This document shows positions 34,550 through 43,290 of a stretch of 64,000 bases of DNA, piece by piece. The DNA comes from Maridesulfovibrio hydrothermalis AM13 = DSM 14728. GTDB taxonomy: Bacteria > Desulfobacterota > Desulfovibrionia > Desulfovibrionales > Desulfovibrionaceae. Every line of letters starts with the position of its first letter. The first letter of the stretch is position 1. A program made the position numbers and the translations under genes. The stretch spans positions 1,167,870 to 1,231,869 of the forward strand of contig NC_020055.1 of the NCBI RefSeq assembly GCF_000331025.1, in the 5' to 3' direction. The notes under the pieces were generated by a model, which had not been told where the DNA came from, made no database searches, and worked only from the letters and a program-made list of their open reading frames with translations.

Positions 34550-36289
34550 ATGAAAAGAATTTTATCTGTAATTATCGCTGTTTCCGTGCTTCTTGCGGCT
34601 TATCCTGTTTTTGCCTGCACTACGACTCTTACTGGTAAGAAGGCTTCGGCTGACGGGTCGGTCATGGTTTCACATTCTGATGACGGCCTTGGGGACGGGC
34701 GTCTGATCTATGTACCGGCTATGGATCATAAGAAAGGAAGCATGCGTCCAGTTTATTATGATGCCTGCGCGCTGGGATATAAACCGGAATGGGGAGCCAG
34801 TGAAACTCAAAGACTGGTCACCAAAGAACGTGGACCGGGTTACGATACTCCCGGTGTTCCTTTAAGCGTTCCTATCGGTTATATTCCGCAGGTTGAACAT
34901 ACTTATGCCTATTTTGATGCCAATTACGGCATTATGAATGAGCATCAGCTTTCCATCGGTGAGTGCACTGATAAAGCCAAAGTTGAACCGGAGCCTGCGC
35001 CGGGCAAACGGATTTTTTATTCTTCCGAGCTTTCCAGAGTTGCGCTTGAACGCTGTAAAAAAGCAAAGGATGCTGTAAAACTCATGGGCGCGCTTATTGA
35101 TAAATACGGTTATTATGGAACAGGTGAAACCCTGCTTGTTGCCGATCCCGAAGAGGGATGGGTTTTTGAAATGTGCGGTTATGATGCAGAGGGAACCGGA
35201 GGGGTCTGGGTGGCTAAGCGTGTTCCTGATGATTCTTTTTTTGTAGCAGCCAACCAGTTCCGCATCCGTGAGGTGAAGAAGGGAGCCAGGGACATGATGT
35301 TCTCGGCTGATATTTTTGACATTGCCAAGAAAAAGGGCTGGTGGAATCCCAGTGATGGACCATTGGACTGGGCAAAAGTTTACGGTGATGGCGAATTTCA
35401 TCATCCTTATTACTCTCTGCGTAGAGTCTGGCGGGCGCAATCACTCGTTGCTCCGTCGAAGAATCTGCCGGCATGGGTTGAAGGGGCTTTTACTAAAAAG
35501 TATCCTTTTGCAGTCAAGCCTGACCAGAAACTCAGTGTTGAAGATGTTTTCCGCATTCATCGCGATAACTACGAAGGGACTGAATTCGATTTGACCAAAG
35601 GTTTGGCCGCAGGACCGTTTAATGATCCCAACCGTTTTGAAGGACGGGCCGAATCTGTGGCTGGGAGTGAGGAGCCTTTAAGCACCGTCAAGGGGGCTTT
35701 TGAACGTCCTCTGAATATATACCGCTGTGTCTACGCTTATGTGAATCAGTCTCGTAAGTGGCTTCCTGACGCTGTCGGCGGATTGACATGGTTCGGACCT
35801 GACAGACCCGCAACCGCGGTACTGATGCCTTTCTATGCCGGAGTCAACAATTTGCCGGAACCTATCCAGAAAGGGGATATTTTAAAATTTGAAAAGGACA
35901 GCATGTGGACTGCGTTCAACTATGTAGCGAACTATGCCATGCTTAAATATGGGTTTATGATTAAAGATATTCACGCAGTGCGTGATCATTTTGAAATGCA
36001 ATCCTTTGGCAGGCAAAAACAGCTTGAACAAAATGCAGCCGAACTCATAGATGATAAACGTGATGCTGAAGCCAGAAAGCTGCTTACCGGGTACTGCGAA
36101 GATAATGCAGACAACGTACTTAAGGCATGGTGGAAACTTTCTGAAGATCTCTACATCAAATATAATGATGGTTATCTTAATACCTCTGCCGGCATAGCTC
36201 AGTCGGTCTTTTATCCTGCATGGTGGCTTAAAAAAGTAGGTTATGAAAACGGGCCGCTTACTTATAAGCGCAACTCAGGAGAAAAATAA
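34550..36289 (+). CDS. Exported C69-family dipeptidase
   Basis: This 579-residue protein has a signal peptide (about 1-22) followed directly by the probable catalytic Cys (PVFACTTTLTGKKASADGS), which would become the N-terminal nucleophile after cleavage, as in C69 (U34) peptidases of the Ntn-hydrolase fold. Downstream conserved segments include YGIMNEHQLSIGECTD, YGYYGTGETLLVADPEEGW and YVNQSRKWLPDAVGG. Family members cleave dipeptides. The export signal places it in the periplasm or outside. GAGAGG precedes the ATG. It is a single-gene unit with a terminator behind it. Confidence 0.88.
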   Translation: MKRILSVIIAVSVLLAAYPVFACTTTLTGKKASADGSVMVSHSDDGLGDGRLIYVPAMDHKKGSMRPVYYDACALGYKPEWGASETQRLVTKERGPGYDTPGVPLSVPIGYIPQVEHTYAYFDANYGIMNEHQLSIGECTDKAKVEPEPAPGKRIFYSSELSRVALERCKKAKDAVKLMGALIDKYGYYGTGETLLVADPEEGWVFEMCGYDAEGTGGVWVAKRVPDDSFFVAANQFRIREVKKGARDMMFSADIFDIAKKKGWWNPSDGPLDWAKVYGDGEFHHPYYSLRRVWRAQSLVAPSKNLPAWVEGAFTKKYPFAVKPDQKLSVEDVFRIHRDNYEGTEFDLTKGLAAGPFNDPNRFEGRAESVAGSEEPLSTVKGAFERPLNIYRCVYAYVNQSRKWLPDAVGGLTWFGPDRPATAVLMPFYAGVNNLPEPIQKGDILKFEKDSMWTAFNYVANYAMLKYGFMIKDIHAVRDHFEMQSFGRQKQLEQNAAELIDDKRDAEARKLLTGYCEDNADNVLKAWWKLSEDLYIKYNDGYLNTSAGIAQSVFYPAWWLKKVGYENGPLTYKRNSGEK

Positions 36290-36292
36290 CAG

Positions 36293-36330
36293 AAATCCCC
36301 CGCAATCTGATTGCGGGGGATTTGTTTTTT
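36293..36330 (+). terminator. Intrinsic terminator after the C69 peptidase gene
   Basis: A 15-bp perfect stem (AAATCCCCCGCAATC with its complement, one-base loop which in practice opens to a larger loop) is followed by GTTTTTT. It begins four bases after the stop codon and may also serve fabD, which converges from the other side. Confidence 0.92.
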
Positions 36331-36352
36331 ATAATGCGATTAGTAGCAGATT

Positions 36353-37276
36353 TTATTTTAAAGCGTCAGCCTGTTCGAGACTACCGATGCCTTTGCCTTC
36401 GTAATCCTGTCCCTTAAGGTTGGCTGCGAGCAGTTTGGTCAGCACTCCCTTGGGGCCTAGCTCAAAGAAAGAGTGCATACCGGCGGCGTACTGGCTGGCG
36501 ATGATTTCGATCCAGCGAACGGATGAAGTCATCTGGGAGCACATGATTTTTTTAATTTCTTCAGGATTTGACTCCGTGGACGCGGTTGCATTGAAATAAA
36601 CTGGAAATGCGGGGGAGTTCCAATGAAGTTTTTTAAGATATGATGCAAATTCGTCAGCTGCTTCCTGAATTAGCGGGCTGTGAAATGCGCCGCTTACAGG
36701 CAGCGCGATAGCACGGCCTTTCTTTTCTTTGATCACAGTTCCAGCAGCATCGAGAGCTGCTTTTTCACCGCTGATTACATACTGAGCCGGAGAATTGTAG
36801 TTGGCAATGCGAAGCTGTTTTCCGGTTTCGCTTGCGCCGAATTCTACCGCTTCCTCAACGTCGGACTGGGCAAGTTTAAGAACAGCGGCCATGCCGTGGT
36901 CGGCATTTGCAACCTGTGACATGAGTTTGCCGCGCAGTGAAACGGCTTTAATGGTATCTTCGACAGAAAGAACCCCTGATGCACCGAGAGATGCGAATTC
37001 GCCAAGACTGTGTCCGGCTGTGGCTGCGGGCTTGAGGCTGTCTTTAAGATACTGCCAGAGAGAAAGGTTTACTACGGTCAGAGCGGGTTGCAGGGCATCG
37101 GTTTTTGCCATGTCAGCTGCGTTTCCTTCCCAGTAGATTTCACGCAGCGCAATACCTGATTCGGATTCCGCGAATTTCCACATGTCCATTGCTTCGGACC
37201 ATTTTTCTGCCAAATCGCGTCCCATTGCGGGTTCCTGAGATCCCTGTCCGGGGAAAAGTATAGATAAATCAGACAT
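36353..37276 (-). CDS. fabD: Malonyl-CoA:acyl carrier protein transacylase
   Basis: This 307-residue cytoplasmic enzyme transfers malonyl groups from CoA to acyl carrier protein at the start of fatty acid elongation. It has the N-terminal LFPGQGSQ, the nucleophile Ser in TAGHSLGEFASL, the Arg in SLRGKLM, and the catalytic His in VSGAFHSPLIQ. Length is normal. AGGAG precedes the ATG by eight bases. It stands alone here rather than in a fab cluster. Confidence 0.96.
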   Translation of the reverse strand: MSDLSILFPGQGSQEPAMGRDLAEKWSEAMDMWKFAESESGIALREIYWEGNAADMAKTDALQPALTVVNLSLWQYLKDSLKPAATAGHSLGEFASLGASGVLSVEDTIKAVSLRGKLMSQVANADHGMAAVLKLAQSDVEEAVEFGASETGKQLRIANYNSPAQYVISGEKAALDAAGTVIKEKKGRAIALPVSGAFHSPLIQEAADEFASYLKKLHWNSPAFPVYFNATASTESNPEEIKKIMCSQMTSSVRWIEIIASQYAAGMHSFFELGPKGVLTKLLAANLKGQDYEGKGIGSLEQADALK

Positions 37277-37547
37277 TTTAATACTCCTTACTATTAATAA
37301 TCAGGGTGTTTATTCTCCTGAATATAAAAATTTTTCAAATAACTTTAATTTGTGCACTTTCTGACTTGAAGGAGCATATAGAAAACAAATTTACCTGTGT
37401 AATTCAAGTTCAATATTATATATTCATCGGCGTATCTAATTTTGTATGAAATAAAGATAGCATAAAGGACTGGAGAGTCGATTTCGGATGTTTTTTTATA
37501 ATACTAAAGTTTTTACCCGAGGGATTTTTCCGCAGGGCTGATTAAAG

Positions 37548-37907
37548 TTAACCTGTCAGAACATCTTCAACCTTTGATTCAAGCTCATCTTTATCTATAG
37601 GCTTGACGCAATACTCGTTGGCTCCGTGCTTCAATGATTCGCGGGCAGTCTCAAGGGTCGGATACCCTGTAAGCATGATTACTTTCAGATCCGGGGCTGC
37701 CTTTTTCATTTCTTCCAGCACTTCCACTCCGGTCATTTTCTTAAGCTTGATATCCAGAATTGCCAGATCAACCTTTTTTTTTGCCACAAGGTCTATCGCT
37801 TCCTCCTCTTCGGAGAAAACAGAAACGTTATGCCCTTTGCGTTCAAGAATACGTTTTACAAGTATCCCTGCGTCCACCACATCATCAAGAACCAGAATAT
37901 GCGCCAT
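37548..37907 (-). CDS. Single-domain response regulator (CheY-like)
   Basis: The ATG at 37907 follows AAGGAG by seven bases, giving 119 residues; the longer open frame upstream has no ribosome site. The protein is a bare receiver: acidic pair in LVLDDVVDAG, phospho-acceptor Asp52 (LAILDIKLKKMTG), Thr in MLTGYPT and Lys in YCVKPIDKDEL. It has no output domain, so it would work by protein contact or as a phosphate relay. It has no neighbouring kinase; partner unknown. Confidence 0.9.
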   Translation of the reverse strand: MAHILVLDDVVDAGILVKRILERKGHNVSVFSEEEEAIDLVAKKKVDLAILDIKLKKMTGVEVLEEMKKAAPDLKVIMLTGYPTLETARESLKHGANEYCVKPIDKDELESKVEDVLTG

Positions 37908-38040
37908 GTTCGCACTCCTTAAAAATAATCTTTGAAAATTATAATACCAACAGGATGCAGAAGTCGAGCTAAGTCTTTCTGTGGTTTTAAAAATAACATT
38001 TAATAGCACACACTTTTCTCCACATATACGTTCTCAATGA

Positions 38041-38290
38041 GAAATAAAAAAAATACTAAATGGAGAAGCATGCATGTTCAGCAGATAAGCTCTGTTCTGT
38101 TTATTTATCAGGAGTCGTGATTCAGTCACTGTGTACCTGATAAAGTCATTTATATCTATCTGGATAAAGTCAGATATCAGATCTCAAACCTCAGAACATC
38201 GGGACCGGAAAATTTATTATCAGAAGTCTGACAGTTTGAATCTTCATGTTAGAAGGACCGCGTATTTTTAACGGTCCGCTTTTTTTAAGT
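38041..38290 (+). ncRNA. Candidate small RNA with its own terminator
   Basis: This gene-free stretch ends in a terminator-like hairpin on the plus strand (GGACCG at 38255-38260, CGGTCC at 38272-38277, then GCTTTTTTT), although no plus-strand gene lies upstream for several kilobases except the distant C69 unit with its own terminator. Before it lie further hairpins: a perfect 9-bp stem TTTATCAGG/CCTGATAAA (38104-38112 and 38136-38144), TATCTG/CAGATA (38157-38162 and 38171-38176), and CAGA/TCTG just before 38230. The chain of stems ending in a terminator suggests a small RNA gene. The 5' end and function are unknown. Confidence 0.35.
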
Positions 38291-38674
38291 CAGATCAAGG
38301 CTGAGCAAAAGTGAGTGCATACTATTGAAATGTCATATTTTAATAGCATCGCAACAAAAAACAACAGACCACATGCAAAAGATAATTTTGTGCACTTGGC
38401 GGCAATGCAACTATGAATTCTACTACTTGAAAAATAATAACTGTTGAATGGTTTGGGTAAAATTTATGTATTAATAATGTAAAATCAGCACTTTTTAAGC
38501 CTTACTCCATTCCGACCCTTGAAAACCAGTGTTTTTATTTGATGGACAATAACTTAAATGTATTCTATGGGGATCAATCAATTGTGCGTTTGTCACATTT
38601 CTACATATAGTTTTGCTGATTCCGCAAAATGGATGGGGTTTCAGCGGTATTTTCTTTAAAGGAGTTTTTAAAAC
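38291..38674. other. Gene-free AT-rich leader before the NSS transporter
   Basis: No ORF with start and ribosome site is visible in this stretch. It is AT-rich and presumably holds the transporter promoter, which I could not place. The gap 37908-38040 likewise shows nothing. Confidence 0.4.
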
Positions 38675-40183
38675 ATGCAAAAGAGAGAAACATGGGGTTC
38701 CCGTACCGGCTTTATTATGGCCGCCGTGGGCTCTGCAATCGGGCTGGGTAATATCTGGCGTTTTCCGTATATGGTTTATGAAAACGGAGGCGGTGCATTC
38801 CTGATCCCTTATTTCGTGGCAATGCTTGCTGCGGGTATTCCCTTCATGATTCTTGAATTCGGCCTTGGTCAGAAATTCAAAGGTTCCGCTCCCAAAACTT
38901 TTGCTTCTATTTCCAAACGCTGGGAATGGCTCGGCTGGTGGCAGGTTATGGTCGCTTTTATTATTACAACTTATTATGTTGTTGTAATCGCATGGGCCAT
39001 TAACTACCTTGTCCTTTCATTTACTCAAGGATGGGGAGACGCACCGAAAGACTTTTTCTTCGGCCAATTTTTGGGACTTACTGATTCTCCCATGAACCTC
39101 GGTAGTGTTCAAAGCTCGATCTTCAGCGCGACTGCCGCTGCATGGTTCTTTACTTTCATTGCTGTCTTTACCGGTGTTAAATCCGGTATTGAAAGAGTCA
39201 GCAAAATATTCATGCCGCTCCTTTTCATACTTGTATTTATTTTCATCGGCCGCGGGCTTATGCTGCCCGGTGCAACTGAGGGGCTGAACTGGCTCTTCAA
39301 ACCCGATTTTTCCGCGATTATGAACGGCAAGGTCTGGGCTGATGCATTCGGTCAGATTTTTTTCAGTCTCTCTATCGGGTTCGGTATTATGCTGGCTTAC
39401 TCCAGCTACCTTCCTAAAGATTCAGATATCAATAACAATGCCTGCATGACTGTATTCATCAACTGTGGATTCAGTATAATTTCAGGTATTATGATCTTCA
39501 GCGTGCTCGGCTATATGGCTCAGCAGCAGGGTGTTCCTGTCAGTGAAGTCGCCGGCTCGGGTGTCGGGCTTGCTTTTATCACTCTGCCTACTGCGATCAA
39601 CCTGATGCCTGCACCTGTTTTCTTCGGTGTTCTTTTCTTTCTTGCCCTTGTTGTAGCAGGACTTTCTTCCATGATCTCTTTGTGTGAAGTTACTGTTTCA
39701 GCTCTCATCGACAAATTGAATATTACCCGCAAAGTGGCCGCTTCTATTATCTGCGCCCTCGGTTTTATGGTCAGCATCGCTTTCACTACAGGCGGCGGGC
39801 TGCTCCTGCTTGATATCGTTGACCATTTTGTCAACAATTTCGGAATTCTGATCGGCGGGTTTATTGAGATTATATTCGTTGCATGGCTCTGCGATATTGA
39901 AGATCTGCGTGAACACGTGAACAAGACTTCTGAAATAAAAGTCGGTTCCATGTGGACAAACAGTCTGCGTTTCATCGTTCCGACTATGCTCGGCATAATG
40001 CTGGTAATGAACTTTGTCGGCGATATCTCTGAAAACTACGGTGGCTACTCCAACGCAGCGATCATGGCTTTCGGCTGGTCGCTTCTGGTTGTTTTTCTTG
40101 CAACAGCTCTTCTTCTTTCTCGTAAAGAATATGCTTTTGCAGGAATCCTGGGCAAAAATAAAAGCTTCCTTAAAAGGAGATAG
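38675..40183 (+). CDS. Sodium-dependent amino acid transporter, NSS family (MetP-like)
   Basis: This 502-residue protein has about 11 or 12 membrane segments. Segment 1 carries the signature GSAIGLGNIWRFPYMVYENGGG, where sodium and substrate bind. It belongs to the neurotransmitter:sodium symporter family, whose bacterial members import amino acids such as tryptophan, tyrosine, leucine, methionine or alanine. The tiny gene right behind resembles MetS, which accompanies MetP (methionine/alanine importer) in Corynebacterium; that suggests a two-component importer, though substrate cannot be read from sequence. AAAGGAG precedes the ATG by about eleven bases. Confidence 0.92.
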   Translation: MQKRETWGSRTGFIMAAVGSAIGLGNIWRFPYMVYENGGGAFLIPYFVAMLAAGIPFMILEFGLGQKFKGSAPKTFASISKRWEWLGWWQVMVAFIITTYYVVVIAWAINYLVLSFTQGWGDAPKDFFFGQFLGLTDSPMNLGSVQSSIFSATAAAWFFTFIAVFTGVKSGIERVSKIFMPLLFILVFIFIGRGLMLPGATEGLNWLFKPDFSAIMNGKVWADAFGQIFFSLSIGFGIMLAYSSYLPKDSDINNNACMTVFINCGFSIISGIMIFSVLGYMAQQQGVPVSEVAGSGVGLAFITLPTAINLMPAPVFFGVLFFLALVVAGLSSMISLCEVTVSALIDKLNITRKVAASIICALGFMVSIAFTTGGGLLLLDIVDHFVNNFGILIGGFIEIIFVAWLCDIEDLREHVNKTSEIKVGSMWTNSLRFIVPTMLGIMLVMNFVGDISENYGGYSNAAIMAFGWSLLVVFLATALLLSRKEYAFAGILGKNKSFLKRR

Positions 40184-40186
40184 ACT

Positions 40187-40282
40187 ATGACTACCAGTGC
40201 AATCATTATGATGATATTCGGCCTTCTGATCACATGGGGCGGAGCTATCGCCTGTTTCCGTATTGTTTTTAAGAACAAGTAA
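40187..40282 (+). CDS. MetS-like small membrane subunit of the NSS transporter (31 aa)
   Basis: This small gene starts three bases after the transporter stop, and its ribosome site (AGGAGA) overlaps that stop. The peptide MTTSAIIMMIFGLLITWGGA followed by IACFRIVFKNK is one membrane helix with a basic end, typical of MetS-type subunits (TTSAIxMMxxxxxxxWGGxxxxxxxA), which are needed for full activity of some MetP transporters. An intrinsic terminator follows at once. Short length is the only reason it could be missed. Confidence 0.85.
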   Translation: MTTSAIIMMIFGLLITWGGAIACFRIVFKNK

Positions 40283-40305
40283 ACACGCATTGCAATATAG
40301 ATAAC

Positions 40306-40345
40306 AAAAGGGACTGTTCCATGTGGAGCAGTCCCTTTTTTATTA
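40306..40345 (+). terminator. Intrinsic terminator between the NSS operon and ntrX, likely bidirectional
   Basis: AAAAGGGACTG pairs with CAGTCCCTTTT around a short top stem and loop ATGT, followed by a T-run on the plus strand. The A-run at its left side provides a U-tract for the minus strand, where ntrX ends at 40364. Confidence 0.88.
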
Positions 40346-40363
40346 CGTTTTGGTGGTTTTTAC

Positions 40364-41749
40364 TTAGTCAACTTGAATTTCATAGGCTTTGAGCTTGCGG
40401 TACAGTGAGCTGCGCTCCAGCCCGACAGCTTCTGCTAGTTTGGATACGCTGCCTTTATATTCTTTAAGCTTGGTTTCTAGGAATTGAGCTTCAAATTCTG
40501 CGCGGGCTTTTTTGAAATCCAGTTCACCTTCGGGCAGGGGAAGCGGGATCTGTTCTTGATTTTTAGCCTCGACCTGCGGGCCGTCGGTAATTTCTGGAGG
40601 CAGCTTATCCGGTCCCACTTCCTTACCGCTGAACAAAATGAGCATGCGTTCTACGAAATTCTTAAGTTCACGTACATTTCCGGGCCATGAATAGCGGGTG
40701 AGAACCTTAAGGGCGCTGTCGGTAAAAGTCAGGGGTTTGAATCCGTGCTGTTTGTTGAGCCGGGTAATGAATTCACTGATGAGCAGAGGGATGTCTTCCG
40801 ATCTGTCCCGAAGCGGCGGAACTTCCAGCGGAAATACTTTTAGTCTGTAGTATAAATCTTCACGGAAGCTGCCTTTTTTAATTTCCTTAAAAAGATCTTT
40901 ATTGGTAGCGGCAATTACCCGTACGTTAACGCTGATGGTTTTGCGTCCGCCAACTCTTTCAAAGCACTGCTCTTGCAGAATCCGCAAAATCTTGGCTTGA
41001 GTCTTGAGGCTCATATCTCCTATTTCATCAAGAAAGAGAGTGCCCCGATCTGCTAATTCAAACTTTCCTTCCTGCGCTTTTTCCGCGCCGGTAAAAGCCC
41101 CTTTTTCATGACCGAAAAGTTCTGATTCAATGAGTTCTTCAGGGATAGCTGCGCAGTTTACAGCAACTAACGGGTTCTCGGATCTTGAACTTAGCGAATG
41201 GATGGAGCGGGCGACGATTTCTTTGCCTGTTCCGTTTTCGCCGGTTATGAGCACCCATGCGTCGGTGGGAGCTACTTGTCCGATAACTTCACGCATGGAG
41301 TCGATAGAGCTTGAATTACCGGTAAGTCTGGCAGGCTGCTCGGTTTCAATGCGGGTGCGCAGTGCTTTATTTTCTGATTGCAGGCGTGAAAATTCAACGG
41401 CTTTTTCAGCAGTGATTACTACTTTTTCCAGTGAAAGGGGTTTTTCAATAAAATCAAATGCCCCCTTTTTGATAGCAGAAACTGCTGTTTCAATGTTTCC
41501 GTGTCCTGAAATCATGACCACGGGCAGCCAGTCCCATTCTTTTTTTATGCGGTCGAGGACTTCCAGACCGTCCATACCCGGAAGCCAGATATCGAGGAAA
41601 ACAAGATCCGGCTTTTCGTCAGCAAGATGGCTCAGGGCAAGTTCTCCTGTCTCAGCTTCACTCACCTCAAACCCTTCATCCTCAAGAATTCCGCGCAGGG
41701 AATATCTGATGCCGCCTTCATCGTCTACTATCAGTATGGATTTATTCAT
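40364..41749 (-). CDS. Sigma-54-dependent response regulator, NtrX/NtrC family
   Basis: This 461-residue protein has a receiver (1-120; phospho-acceptor Asp53 in VFLDIWLPGMDG), an AAA+ domain (about 140-380) with Walker A GENGTGKE, the sigma-54-contacting GAFTGA loop and LFLDEIGDM, and a Fis-type DNA-binding helix at the C-terminus (VSKLAEAVGLERSSLYRKLKA), a tail characteristic of NtrX. It activates sigma-54 promoters when phosphorylated. Its likely kinase is the NtrY-like protein encoded upstream in the same operon. Its ATG overlaps the preceding HD-GYP gene's stop by four bases. Confidence 0.92.
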   Translation of the reverse strand: MNKSILIVDDEGGIRYSLRGILEDEGFEVSEAETGELALSHLADEKPDLVFLDIWLPGMDGLEVLDRIKKEWDWLPVVMISGHGNIETAVSAIKKGAFDFIEKPLSLEKVVITAEKAVEFSRLQSENKALRTRIETEQPARLTGNSSSIDSMREVIGQVAPTDAWVLITGENGTGKEIVARSIHSLSSRSENPLVAVNCAAIPEELIESELFGHEKGAFTGAEKAQEGKFELADRGTLFLDEIGDMSLKTQAKILRILQEQCFERVGGRKTISVNVRVIAATNKDLFKEIKKGSFREDLYYRLKVFPLEVPPLRDRSEDIPLLISEFITRLNKQHGFKPLTFTDSALKVLTRYSWPGNVRELKNFVERMLILFSGKEVGPDKLPPEITDGPQVEAKNQEQIPLPLPEGELDFKKARAEFEAQFLETKLKEYKGSVSKLAEAVGLERSSLYRKLKAYEIQVD

Positions 41750-43152
41750 ATATGATCCTGTCGGCTTTCAAATGAAAACTTATCATTTTCAATTACCTGT
41801 GTGCAGGCATCTACGATCAGTTCGTCGTATGATGTACCCCGTCCGCGAATAATTTCATCCATTGCTCTGGGCAGTCCCAGTGCCGGTCGATAAGGGCGAT
41901 GAGAACTCATTGCCTCAACTACGTCAGCTACGGCTATAATTCTTGCCTCCAGCAGAATGCTGTCTCCTATCAATCCTTTGGGATATCCGGTTCCGTCAAT
42001 TCGTTCGTGATGCTGTAAAACCATTTTTGCAACGGGCCACGGAAAAGAGATTCCTTTGAGGATTTCATACCCGGCTTCAGAATGAGTTTTCATGAGTTCC
42101 ATTTCAAGGTCGGTCAGCCGGGTGGGTTTGGAAAGAATTTCAGCAGGAATAGAAATTTTTCCGATATCATGCAGGATGCCGGCAATTCTGATACTGTTGA
42201 TTTCCTCTATCGACATGTTCATTTTCATGGCAATTCTACAAGCCAGTTCAGCTACCCGCTGCTGATGTCCTGAGGTGTAGGGGTCTCTTTTTTCAGACAT
42301 GGAGGTCAGGGATACTACGGTCTCCTCAAAGGTGCGGCGTAATTGTTTGAGACTGTTCTTAAGAGCCACTTCACTGTTTTTAAGCTGTGAAATATCACGG
42401 AGTACGATAACCGTACCTATGCTGTTGTTTTTATCCTCAATGCTGGAAACATTCACTGACACAGGAGTGATTCGCCGTTTTGTTTTTAGCACAGCATCAT
42501 CAATGATGGAGCCTGATTTATAGTCATCAAACAGTTTTATCGGCTTGAACGTCTGCGGGGTGACTATATTAATTTTATCAATAAAGTCATGCCCGTATAA
42601 TGATTCAATGGTTGTACCCATCAGATGGGTGGCAGCTGTGTTAACAGATTTAATTTTGCCGTACTTGTCTGTGGTGATGACTGCGTCACCGATGCTGTTA
42701 AAAGTTGTGGTCAGCCAGCGGCGGTTTTCGTTGAGGGCGCATTCAGCCTTGTGTTTATAAAGGGCCATTTCAATGGTCAGGTTCAGTTCACGGTCTTCAA
42801 ACGGTTTAATTATATAACCGAAAGGCTGTGTTATTTTAGCGCGCTTAAGTGTTTCAGTGTCCGCATAAGCGGTCAGGTAAACAATAGGAACAGAGTATTC
42901 GGCTGTTATTGCAGCGGCTGTATCGATACCATCCATCGCTCCTTCGAGCATGATATCCATAAGAATAAGGTCAGGGATGTGTTCCGTTGCCAGTTTAAGT
43001 GCCTTTTCACCTGAAGGAGCAATGCCGATGACTGTATAGCCCAGAGCGTTAAGCCTGCCTTTGATATCAAGGGCAACTATCGCTTCATCTTCAACAATAA
43101 GAATACGTGACGCCGGATCAGCAGCATTTGAGTCGGAATTGTGTGGAATCAT
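41746..43152 (-). CDS. Response regulator with PAS and HD-GYP domains
   Basis: This 468-residue protein has a receiver (about 15-135; LILMDIMLEGAMDG), a PAS domain (about 145-260; RWLTTTFNSIGDAVITTDKYG) and a C-terminal HD-GYP domain with GILHDIGKISIPAEIL and HHERIDGTGYPKG. HD-GYP proteins degrade cyclic di-GMP when the metal ligands are intact; those visible here are. It lies between the NtrY-like kinase and the NtrX-like regulator and overlaps the latter by four bases, so it may be a second output of the same kinase. A gap of 138 bases separates it from ntrY. Confidence 0.9.
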   Translation of the reverse strand: MIPHNSDSNAADPASRILIVEDEAIVALDIKGRLNALGYTVIGIAPSGEKALKLATEHIPDLILMDIMLEGAMDGIDTAAAITAEYSVPIVYLTAYADTETLKRAKITQPFGYIIKPFEDRELNLTIEMALYKHKAECALNENRRWLTTTFNSIGDAVITTDKYGKIKSVNTAATHLMGTTIESLYGHDFIDKINIVTPQTFKPIKLFDDYKSGSIIDDAVLKTKRRITPVSVNVSSIEDKNNSIGTVIVLRDISQLKNSEVALKNSLKQLRRTFEETVVSLTSMSEKRDPYTSGHQQRVAELACRIAMKMNMSIEEINSIRIAGILHDIGKISIPAEILSKPTRLTDLEMELMKTHSEAGYEILKGISFPWPVAKMVLQHHERIDGTGYPKGLIGDSILLEARIIAVADVVEAMSSHRPYRPALGLPRAMDEIIRGRGTSYDELIVDACTQVIENDKFSFESRQDHI

Positions 43153-43290
43153 ATGATAATCCAGAGTTTAGCTTGTTTAACAAGCAGTTTCTTACGGTTA
43201 AAAATACAGAGTTACAATATGCGCGGCCAAGTATAATTGATATACTTTAATCCCTAAAATGAGCTTGAGGCAAGCATTAGCAGCAATTTA

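Noticed and set aside
38495-38680. A 61-codon minus-strand ORF before the NSS transporter
   Set aside because: It covers the transporter's ribosome site region, has no ribosome site of its own and no protein-like pattern.
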